From contig NZ_LT635477.1 of the NCBI RefSeq assembly GCF_900120335.1, positions 1,364,001-1,428,000 on the forward strand: a DNA stretch of 64,000 bases, in the 5' to 3' direction. Source of the stretch: Helicobacter pylori (GTDB lineage: Bacteria > Campylobacterota > Campylobacteria > Campylobacterales > Helicobacteraceae). Below, piece by piece: positions 1 through 7,137 of the stretch. The translations under genes were made by a program, and so were the position numbers. Numbering within the stretch: position 1 is the stretch's first letter; each line of letters opens with the position of its first letter. Below the pieces are notes generated by a model, which had not been told where the DNA came from, searched no databases, and was given only the letters and a program-made list of their open reading frames with translations.

Positions 1-1
1 C

Positions 2-1150
2 GTTTTTTCTTCAAAGGAATTAAAAGAACCGCACTCAAACCCAATACCTTCTTTAAACGCGCCCATGCAAAAACCACAAAACAAACCCAGCTCATCGCAA
101 CAATCTCCTCAAAACTTTTCCTATCCAGAATCCAAACTAGGCTCTAAAAACTCTAAAAACAGCCTTTTACAGCCTTTAGTAACTCCTAGCAAAATAAGCC
201 CTGCTAACGAAGTTAAAACGCCAACAAACGACGCTAATCCCCCTTTAAAACATTCTTCAGAAGATCAAGAAAACAACCTCTTTGTAACGCCACCCACTGA
301 AAAAACGCTCCCTAACAACACCCCTAACGCTGATGCGAGTGAAAACAATGAAAACAATGAAAACAATGAAAATAATAGGGATAATGTGGAAAAACAAGCG
401 ATTAGAGATCCTAATATCAAGGAATTCGCATGCGGGAAGTGGGTTTATGATGATGAAAATTTACAAGCCTATCGCCCAAGCGTTTTAAAACGCGTTGATA
501 AAGACAAAGAGGTTACAACAGACATTACCCCTTGCGATTACAGCACCGCTGAAAATAAAAGCGGTAAGATCATTACCCCTTATACCAAAATTTCTGTTCA
601 TAAAACAGAGCCTTTAGAAGACCCTCAAACTTTTGAAGCTAAAAACAATTTCGCCATTCTCCAAGCCAGAAGCTCTACAGAAAAATGCAAAAGGGCTAGA
701 GCGAGAAAAGACGGCACGACTAGGCAATGCTATCTGATAGAAGAGCCTTTAAAACAAGCGTGGGAGAGCGAGTATGAAATCACCACGCAATTAGTGAAAG
801 CCATTTATGAGCGCCCCAAACAAGACGACCAAATAGAGCCGACTTTTTATGAAACCAGCGAATTGGCTTATTCTTCCACACGAAAAAGCGAAATAACGCG
901 CAATGAATTGAATTTGAATGAAAAATTCATGGAATTTGTGGAAGTGTATGAGGGGCATTATTTAAACGATATAATCAAAGAGAGCAGCGAATACAAAGAA
1001 TGGGTTAAAAACCATGTGCGCTTTAAAGAAGGGGTGTGCATGGCCTTAGAAATAGAAGAACAACCACGAGCCAAAAGCACGCCTTTGAGTATTGAAAACT
1101 CTCGTGTTGTGTGTGTCAAAAAGGGGAATTATTTATTCAATGAAGTTTAA
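2..1150 (+). CDS. comH: ComH, DNA uptake competence protein (5' end missing)
   Basis: The frame is open from base 2, upstream of the first ATG at 65, so the gene starts outside the window and this is its C-terminal ~382 residues. I identify it as ComH (HP1527 in 26695) from its place next to tRNA-Phe and xthA and from the protein: an Asn/Ser/Pro-rich, low-complexity first part with an ENN repeat, then a folded C-terminal region containing several cysteines (for example CGKWVYDD and CKRARARKDGTTRQC). ComH is known as an exported protein needed for natural transformation that binds incoming DNA in the periplasm. The signal peptide would lie upstream and is not visible. The gene ends two bases before the tRNA on the other strand. 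Confidence 0.8.
   Translation, partial: VFSSKELKEPHSNPIPSLNAPMQKPQNKPSSSQQSPQNFSYPESKLGSKNSKNSLLQPLVTPSKISPANEVKTPTNDANPPLKHSSEDQENNLFVTPPTEKTLPNNTPNADASENNENNENNENNRDNVEKQAIRDPNIKEFACGKWVYDDENLQAYRPSVLKRVDKDKEVTTDITPCDYSTAENKSGKIITPYTKISVHKTEPLEDPQTFEAKNNFAILQARSSTEKCKRARARKDGTTRQCYLIEEPLKQAWESEYEITTQLVKAIYERPKQDDQIEPTFYETSELAYSSTRKSEITRNELNLNEKFMEFVEVYEGHYLNDIIKESSEYKEWVKNHVRFKEGVCMALEIEEQPRAKSTPLSIENSRVVCVKKGNYLFNEV
341..376 (+). repeat. In-frame 9-bp tandem repeat inside comH
   Basis: Four consecutive 9-bp units, three of GAAAACAAT and a fourth with one change (GAAAATAAT), encode Glu-Asn-Asn four times. Because the unit is a multiple of three, copy-number change would alter linker length without breaking the frame. 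Confidence 0.9.
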
Positions 1151-1152
1151 AA

Positions 1153-1228
1153 TGGTGGCTTGAGGCGGAATCGAACCACCGACACGAAGATTTTCAGTCT
1201 TCTGCTCTACCGACTGAGCTATCAAGCC
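1153..1228 (-). tRNA. tRNA-Phe (GAA)
   Basis: On the minus strand a 76-nt cloverleaf can be drawn. The acceptor arm GGCTTGA pairs with TCAAGCC, followed by an encoded ACCA 3' end. The D-loop is AGCTCAGTCGGTAGAGC, the anticodon loop ACTGAAAATC has anticodon GAA (Phe), and the T-arm contains GGTTCGATTCC. It lies between comH and xthA. Confidence 0.97.
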
Positions 1229-1297
1229 AAGCAAAAAACAATTATTACATAAAAAAGGTAAAACAAAGCTTAATTTTTAAAAAAATGACTAAAAAGA

Positions 1298-1303
1298 TAT
1301 AAT
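1298..1303 (+). promoter_or_regulatory. -10 element for xthA
   Basis: A consensus TATAAT lies 26 bases before the xthA ATG, in an A/T-rich stretch typical of H. pylori sigma-80 promoters, which usually lack a clear -35. A TAAGGA ribosome site follows at about 1319-1324. Confidence 0.7.
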
Positions 1304-1329
1304 TCACTCAAAATCAAACAAGGATTAAA

Positions 1330-2082
1330 ATGAAATTGATTTCATGGAATGTGAACGGGTTAAGGGCTTGCATGACTAAGGGCTTTATGGATTTTTTTAA
1401 TAGCGTAAATGCGGATGTTTTTTGCATTCAAGAATCTAAAATGCAACAAGAACAAAACACCTTTGAATTTAAAGGGTATTTTGATTTTTGGAATTGCGCG
1501 ATTAAAAAGGGCTATTCTGGGGTGGTAACTTTCACTAAAAAAGAGCCTTTAAGCGTGAGCTATGGCATTGATATGGAAGAGCATGACAAAGAAGGGCGCG
1601 TGGTAACTTGCGAATTTGAATCGTTTTACTTGGTAAATGTTTATACCCCTAATTCCCAACAAGCCCTATCCAGGCTCAGTTATCGCATGAGTTGGGAAGT
1701 GGAATTTAAGAAATTTTTAAAAGCTTTAGAATTGAAAAAACCGGTCATTGTGTGTGGGGATTTGAATGTGGCCCACAATGAAATTGATTTAGAAAACCCT
1801 AAAACCAACCGAAAAAACGCCGGCTTTAGCGATGAAGAGAGAGAAAAATTCAGCGAGCTTTTGAACGCTGGTTTCATTGACACTTTTCGTTATTTTTACC
1901 CTAACAAAGAAAAGGCTTACACCTGGTGGAGTTACATGCAACAAGCGAGGGATAAAGACATTGGTTGGCGCATTGATTATTTTCTATGCTCTAATCCTTT
2001 AAAAACGCGCTTAAAAGACGCTTTGATCTATAAAGATATTTTAGGGAGCGATCATTGTCCGGTAGGGTTAGAATTAGTTTAA
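1330..2082 (+). CDS. xthA: Exodeoxyribonuclease III / AP endonuclease
   Basis: A 250-residue member of the exonuclease III (EEP) family, matching the normal family length. Visible motifs are SWNVNGLR at the N-terminus (Asn7), QESKM with the metal-binding Glu35, CGDLNVAHNEIDL in the middle, WRIDYFL, and the C-terminal GSDHCPVGL with the catalytic histidine. The enzyme cuts DNA at abasic sites in base excision repair and has 3'-5' exonuclease activity; it acts in the cytoplasm. The ATG is preceded by AAGGA at a good distance. Its 3' end overlaps by four bases with a convergent outer membrane protein gene. It corresponds to HP1526. Confidence 0.95.
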   Translation: MKLISWNVNGLRACMTKGFMDFFNSVNADVFCIQESKMQQEQNTFEFKGYFDFWNCAIKKGYSGVVTFTKKEPLSVSYGIDMEEHDKEGRVVTCEFESFYLVNVYTPNSQQALSRLSYRMSWEVEFKKFLKALELKKPVIVCGDLNVAHNEIDLENPKTNRKNAGFSDEEREKFSELLNAGFIDTFRYFYPNKEKAYTWWSYMQQARDKDIGWRIDYFLCSNPLKTRLKDALIYKDILGSDHCPVGLELV

Positions 2083-2714
2083 AGGTAGAAAGTGTGCGAA
2101 ATGAAGACAGAAAAAAGCCTTACAAAGGGTGAGTCGTATTCAAAAGCGAAAGGCCATTTGATCCCCACTTCAATACTAGCGTCATGGTGGAATAGCACGG
2201 TTTGGAATTTGAACCCCACTAAACCTAGCATCCTGAAATTTGAAGTTTTGAGCGAAAACCCTTGAATGCTGCGCCAGTCGTCAATGATGAAATTCGCGCT
2301 GTGTTTGGAAATCGTCCATGTGTTTTCAGCAACTTGCATGCCATAAAAAAGAGAAAATACATACAAGGGGTTTTTATTGTATTCCACGATCAAATCCCCC
2401 CCAAAGCCGTAAGTGAACATGTTCGCTTGAGCGCCCGTTCTTTTATTGAGAATGACATTCCCGTAATCCATAAAAAAGTAATAGCGCGAATAAAACCAGT
2501 AATTAGTGGGGTTAATCTCCCAGCCTAAAGAAAAGCTCGCCCCTTCAATCGTGCGTTTGAGATCGTTGTATTTTTTCATGATCATTTTCCCCACCTGGTA
2601 TTGAGAAGCCACATAAAAACGGCTTTTGGCTTGCGTAAGGGTAGGGTTTAAAAAATAAACGCTTAAAAATAAAGGGGTTACTTTTTTAAACAAATCCTTT
2701 GAAAAAAATTTCAC
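2079..2714 (-). CDS. Putative outer membrane protein (Hop/Hor-like)
   Basis: 211 residues. The N-terminus looks like an export signal (two basic clusters, then a hydrophobic run ending near TQAKS). The body alternates aromatic and polar residues as in a small beta barrel, with blocks such as YGFGGDLIVEY and VGIKWPF, and it ends in HTFYL, the aromatic C-terminus typical of proteins inserted by BamA. The architecture matches the short Helicobacter outer membrane proteins, and the pattern SYGFGTDLLFNV/GIKIP is shared with the longer protein at 33418. The ligand and function are unknown. It is transcribed just after a lipoprotein gene, only three bases away, so the two probably form an operon. 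The equivalent in 26695 is HP1525 or nearby. Confidence 0.75.
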   Translation of the reverse strand: MKFFSKDLFKKVTPLFLSVYFLNPTLTQAKSRFYVASQYQVGKMIMKKYNDLKRTIEGASFSLGWEINPTNYWFYSRYYFFMDYGNVILNKRTGAQANMFTYGFGGDLIVEYNKNPLYVFSLFYGMQVAENTWTISKHSANFIIDDWRSIQGFSLKTSNFRMLGLVGFKFQTVLFHHDASIEVGIKWPFAFEYDSPFVRLFSVFISHTFYL

Positions 2715-2717
2715 ACT

Positions 2718-3065
2718 TTAATACTTCCTGTTGAGTGGGGAGCTGAGATTGTCTTGGTGGTTGGTGGCTCGTTGCAAAACGTTGTTCGTTCTTTTTTGCG
2801 AAGGATCAGCGTTTTCTTCATTATTGATTTCATCAATTTTATTTTCGTTATTGATCAGATCATTCACCTCTTTAGTGACTTTTTCATCTTCTTCTTCATG
2901 CTCAATCTTTTTTATATCCTTATTAGGTTGATTGATTTGATTGTTTTGAGTGGTTTTAGTGTTGTTTTGGTGCGATTGGGACGATTTTTTAGGCTCGTCT
3001 TTGCATGCGCTCAACACGCTTAAAACAAAAGAGATAGCGATAAAATGAGTGATTTTAGATTTCAT
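2718..3065 (-). CDS. Small putative lipoprotein
   Basis: 115 residues counted from the ATG at 3065. An upstream TTG at 3068 is also in frame, but AAGGA lies about ten bases before the ATG. The N-terminus has a short basic start, a hydrophobic core and a lipobox LSAC near residue 20, so it should be lipidated by Lgt and cut by LspA. The remainder is charged and low in complexity (Lys, Asn, Glu rich, with a run of acidic residues), so it is probably disordered. No domain is recognised. It lies upstream of the outer membrane protein gene on the same strand, three bases apart, which suggests joint expression in the envelope. Confidence 0.75.
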   Translation of the reverse strand: MKSKITHFIAISFVLSVLSACKDEPKKSSQSHQNNTKTTQNNQINQPNKDIKKIEHEEEDEKVTKEVNDLINNENKIDEINNEENADPSQKRTNNVLQRATNHQDNLSSPLNRKY

Positions 3066-3141
3066 CAATTAAATTTCCTTAAGTCAATGTATAATTTGTT
3101 TATTTTATCATAAAAACGATTAAGGATTGACTAAGAACAAA

Positions 3142-5013
3142 TTGCAAGAAATAAATCATTTATTAAAAACATTGAACGTGAAATCGCTTTTGGAAGCCTT
3201 GCTTGTTTATACGCCTAAGGGTTATAAGGATTTAAGCTTGTTAGAGCGTTTTGAAACGGGTTTGAGCGGCGTTTTAGAAGTGGGTATTTTAGATAAAAGG
3301 AACTACGCCAAAGTTTTAAAGATTTTCGCCTATTCCAAACGATTTTATAAAAATTTAGAGCTTGTTTTTTTCAATTACAGCGCATTTTATTACAACCAAT
3401 TTAAAACCGGCGAGAGTTTGTTTATTTATGGTAAATTAGAGCAAAGCTCTTTTAATCAAGCTTATATTATTAACACGCCTAAAATCCTTACCGAATTTGG
3501 AAAAATTTCTTTAATTTTTAAAAAAGTTAAAAATCATAAAAAAATACAAGAAAATTTACAAAAACTCATTTCGTTAGAAAATTTAAAAAAGGAAGGCGTT
3601 AAAGAGAATATCGCATGTTTGTTGTTAGAAATCTTTTTCCCCACGCCGCATTTTGTCAAGGATTTTGAAACGAATAAAAATTTCCCTTCACAACATTTAA
3701 ATGCATTAAAATACATTGAAATGCTTTTTTATATGAAAAATTTAGAGCGCAAAAAATTGCAATTCAACGCCAAAATCGCATGCCCTAATAACAGCGAACG
3801 CTTGAAATCGTTTATTACTTCTTTACCCTTTAAGCTCACGCGCGATCAACAAAACGCCATTAAAGAAATCCAAAGCGATCTCACTAGCTCCATAGCGTGC
3901 AAGCGTTTGATTATAGGCGATGTGGGGTGCGGGAAAACGATGGTGATTTTAGCGAGCATGGTATTAGCCTACCCTAATAAAACCCTTTTAATGGCGCCCA
4001 CTTCCATTCTCGCTAAACAGCTTTATAACGAAGCCTTAAAATTTTTACCCCCTTATTTTGAAGTGGAATTACTGCTCGGCGGGAGCCATAAAAAGCGATC
4101 CCATTGTTTGTTTGAAAAAATCACGCATGTTGTCATAGGCACGCAAGCGTTGTTGTTTAATAAGCGCGATTTAGATGAATTCGCTTTAGTGATCACTGAT
4201 GAGCAGCACCGATTTGGCACCAAGCAGCGCTACCAATTAGAAAAAATGGCAAGCAGTAAGGGCAATAAGCCCCATTCCTTGCAATTTTCCGCTACCCCCA
4301 TTCCTCGCACTCTGGCTTTAGCCAAAAGCGCGTTTGTGAAAACGACCATGATTAGAGAAATCCCTTACCCTAAAGAAATTGAAACCCTAGTCTTGCATAA
4401 AAGAGATTTTAAAATAGTGATGGAAAAAATTAGCGAAGAAATCGCTAAAAACCACCAAGTCATTGTCGTTTATCCGCTGGTGAATGAGAGCGAAAAAATC
4501 CCGTATTTATCGCTCAGTGAGGGGGCGAGTTTCTGGCAAAAACGCTTTAAAAACGTTTATACCACTTCAGGGCAAGATAAAAATAAAGAAGAAGTGATTG
4601 AAGAATTTAGAGAGTTAGGGAGCATTCTTTTAGCGACCACGCTCATTGAGGTGGGCATTTCTTTACCACGATTGAGCGTGATGGTGATTTTAGCGCCCGA
4701 AAGGTTAGGCTTAGCGACTTTGCACCAGTTAAGGGGGCGCGTGTCTCGTAACGGCTTGAAAGGCTATTGTTTTTTATGCACGATCCAAGAAGAAAACGAA
4801 CGATTAGAAAAGTTTGCTGATGAATTGGACGGCTTTAAAATCGCTGAATTGGATTTACAATACAGAAAAAGCGGGGATTTACTTCAGGGTGGGGAGCAGA
4901 GCGGGAATAGTTTTGAATACATTGACTTAGCCAAAGATGAAAACATTATCGCTGAAGTGAAACAAGATTTTTTAAAAAACGCTAGCGTTTCACAAGGAAC
5001 ATTTGAAAATTGA
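3142..5013 (+). CDS. recG: ATP-dependent DNA helicase RecG
   Basis: About 623 residues, somewhat shorter than E. coli RecG. Helicase motifs are present in order: GDVGCGKT (Walker A), TDEQHRFG (DExH box), FSATPIPRT (motif III), TTLIEVGISLP and QLRGRVSRN (motif VI). RecG remodels stalled replication forks and Holliday junctions. No ATG is near the start. Candidate starts are TTG at 3127, where an AAGGA is immediately adjacent and probably too close, and TTG at 3142, which I prefer. The last codons run through a sequence that is repeated downstream between the accessory modules, so recG forms the left border of a variable region. Confidence 0.93.
   Translation: MQEINHLLKTLNVKSLLEALLVYTPKGYKDLSLLERFETGLSGVLEVGILDKRNYAKVLKIFAYSKRFYKNLELVFFNYSAFYYNQFKTGESLFIYGKLEQSSFNQAYIINTPKILTEFGKISLIFKKVKNHKKIQENLQKLISLENLKKEGVKENIACLLLEIFFPTPHFVKDFETNKNFPSQHLNALKYIEMLFYMKNLERKKLQFNAKIACPNNSERLKSFITSLPFKLTRDQQNAIKEIQSDLTSSIACKRLIIGDVGCGKTMVILASMVLAYPNKTLLMAPTSILAKQLYNEALKFLPPYFEVELLLGGSHKKRSHCLFEKITHVVIGTQALLFNKRDLDEFALVITDEQHRFGTKQRYQLEKMASSKGNKPHSLQFSATPIPRTLALAKSAFVKTTMIREIPYPKEIETLVLHKRDFKIVMEKISEEIAKNHQVIVVYPLVNESEKIPYLSLSEGASFWQKRFKNVYTTSGQDKNKEEVIEEFRELGSILLATTLIEVGISLPRLSVMVILAPERLGLATLHQLRGRVSRNGLKGYCFLCTIQEENERLEKFADELDGFKIAELDLQYRKSGDLLQGGEQSGNSFEYIDLAKDENIIAEVKQDFLKNASVSQGTFEN
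4982..5007 (+). repeat. Hotspot repeat copy R1 (in the recG 3' end)
   Basis: This 26-bp stretch contains GTTTCACAAGGAACA and aligns, with one gap and about four mismatches, to the 27-bp sequence found twice around the ATPase gene (10068 and 12374). It encodes the last residues of RecG. Confidence 0.6.
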
Positions 5014-5066
5014 AAATTAAGGCAGAATTGGGTAATTTAAAGGAATATTTAAAATAAAGGGTAGCA

Positions 5067-7135
5067 ATGCAAAATAAAGAAATGGATCAAGAAAAAAGCG
5101 TTAATGAAAAAAATTTAGAGGTATTTAATCGTTATTTTCCCGGTTGCTTGAGTATAGAAAATGACAACCAACTCACGCTGGATGTGGGAAGATTAAAAGC
5201 GTTACTAGGGGATTTTAGCGAGATAAAAGAAGAGGGCTATGGGTTGGATTTTGTGGGTAAGAAAATCGCTTTAAATCAAGCTTTTAAGAAAAATCATAAG
5301 ATTTTAAAGCCCTTAAATGAATCCACGAGCAAGCACATTCTCATCAAGGGCGATAATTTAGACGCTCTCAAAATTTTAAAACAAAGCTATAGTGAAAAAA
5401 TCAAAATGATTTACATTGACCCCCCTTACAACACGAAAAACGACAATTTTATCTATGGCGATGATTTCTCGCAATCCAATGAAGAGGTTTTAAAAACATT
5501 GGATTATTCTAAAGAAAAATTGGATTATATCAAGAATCTTTTTGGGTTAAAAAGCCATAGCGGGTGGCTTAGTTTCATGTATCCCAGATTGCTGCTCGCT
5601 AGAGATTTGCTCAAACAAGACGGCGTGATTTTCATCAGCATTGACGATAACGAAGCCGCCCAACTCAAACTTTTATGCGATGAGATTTTTGGGGAAGATA
5701 ATTTTTGTGGAAATATGATATGGCTTAAAGGTAACGCGCAAAATGATGCCGATACCATACAAAAAAATCACGAGTATATTTTATGTTATGCTAAAAATAT
5801 AGAATCTAATCCTATAATCAAAATTATACAAAATGAAAAAGTGGAAGTTTTTAAAGATAAAAAAACAGGAAAATTTTATTATGAAGGAAGTGGATTTGTA
5901 AGCGGAAACGCAAATAGCGATCTCAATCATCACGCTTTGTGCGGATATACAATTTATTATAATTCAACAACTATGGACTTGCAAATTTTTATGGATTATG
6001 ATATTGAAAAAGCTAAAACAAGCAACAATGAAAAAGAAGTTTATAGACCTTTTAATCAAAATTTAATCAATCAAGGCTATAATGCAATTCGCCCTCCAAA
6101 AAAAGAAAAGTTATTAGGAAGATGGGTTGTTTCTTTTGAAAAATTTCAGAATTTAATAAGTGAAAATAAGATTCTTATAAAACAAAACAGGAATAATTTT
6201 TCAATTTCTCGTAAAGAATGGTTAGATGCCAAACAAGTGAAACAAGATTCTAATGGAAAATTTTATGCGACAATAGAAAAAGAAAATCCACCAAAAAGTT
6301 TTATAGATTTTGTAAGCAGTAGTCTAGGCACGAAAGAATTAAAAAAAATAATGAATAATAAAGTGTTTAGTAATCCAAAAAATACAAAATTATTACAATA
6401 TTTATTGCAAATTTCAACCACGCCAAATTCAGACGACATCATCTTAGACTTTTTCGCCGGGAGCGGGACGACCGCGCATGCCGTGTTAGAGAGTAATAAG
6501 AGCGATTATCAAAAATTAAGTGAGGGGGGGGGGGGTTATTTAATGGCTTGAACGCCGCATTTAAAGAAAGGCGCTTCATTCTCGTCCAGTTAGATGAAAA
6601 AATTGATCCCAAAAACAACAAAAGCACGCATGATTTTTGTTTGAACACTTTAAATTCCACCTCGCCGAGCATTTTTGACATCACCGAAGAAAGGATTAAA
6701 AGAGCGGGGGCTAAAATAAAAGAAGCTTGCCCCAATTTAGATGTGGGGTTTAGAGCGTTTGAAATCATTGATGATGAAACGCATGCTAATGATAAAAATC
6801 TCAGTCAAGCCAATCAAAAGGATTTGTTCGCTTATTCTAACCTTGATAGAATGGAAACCCAAACGATTTTAATCAAGCTTTTAGGCTGCGAGGGTTTGGA
6901 GCTAACCACCCCTATAATTTGCTTGATTGAAAACGCCTTGTATCTGGCTCAAAATACGGCTTTCATTGTGGGGGATATAGAAATGAGTGAAGTTTTAGAA
7001 AACTTGAAAGATAAAGGGGTGGAAAAAATCAGCATGTATATGCCCGCTATCAGTAACGACAGGTTGTGTTTGGAATTGGGCAGTAATTTGTTTGATTTGA
7101 AATTAGAGAGCGGCGATTTAAAGATTAGGGGGTAG
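5067..7135 (+). CDS. modH: Type III DNA methyltransferase ModH, phase-variable, OFF here
   Basis: The Mod subunit of a type III R-M system, an N6-adenine methyltransferase that also supplies target recognition for the Res subunit. The first part (5067-6551) has IDPPYNTKND at residues 117-126 (motif IV) and FFAGSGTTAH near residue 470 (motif I), the beta-class order. Between them is an A+T-rich recognition domain. A run of 12 G at 6524-6535 then puts the frame into an early TGA at 6549-6551. The C-terminal part (to 7135) is intact in another frame; 10 or 13 G would join the two into a protein of about 689 residues. H. pylori ModH is known to switch by this G tract and to control a set of genes (phasevarion). 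As read, only a truncated ~494-residue protein is made. Confidence 0.9.
6524..6535 (+). repeat. Poly-G(12) phase-variation tract in modH
   Basis: Twelve consecutive G, by far the longest homopolymer G in the window. The codons read Glu-Gly-Gly-Gly-Gly and then Tyr-Leu-Met-Ala-stop. Removing two or adding one G restores the frame into LFNGLNAAFKERRF. Confidence 0.95.
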
Positions 7136-7137
7136 AG

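Noticed and set aside
2262-3023. Several plus-strand ORFs opposite the outer membrane protein and lipoprotein genes
   Set aside because: They have no ribosome sites or family features and mirror codon patterns of the minus-strand genes, which have clear signal peptides.
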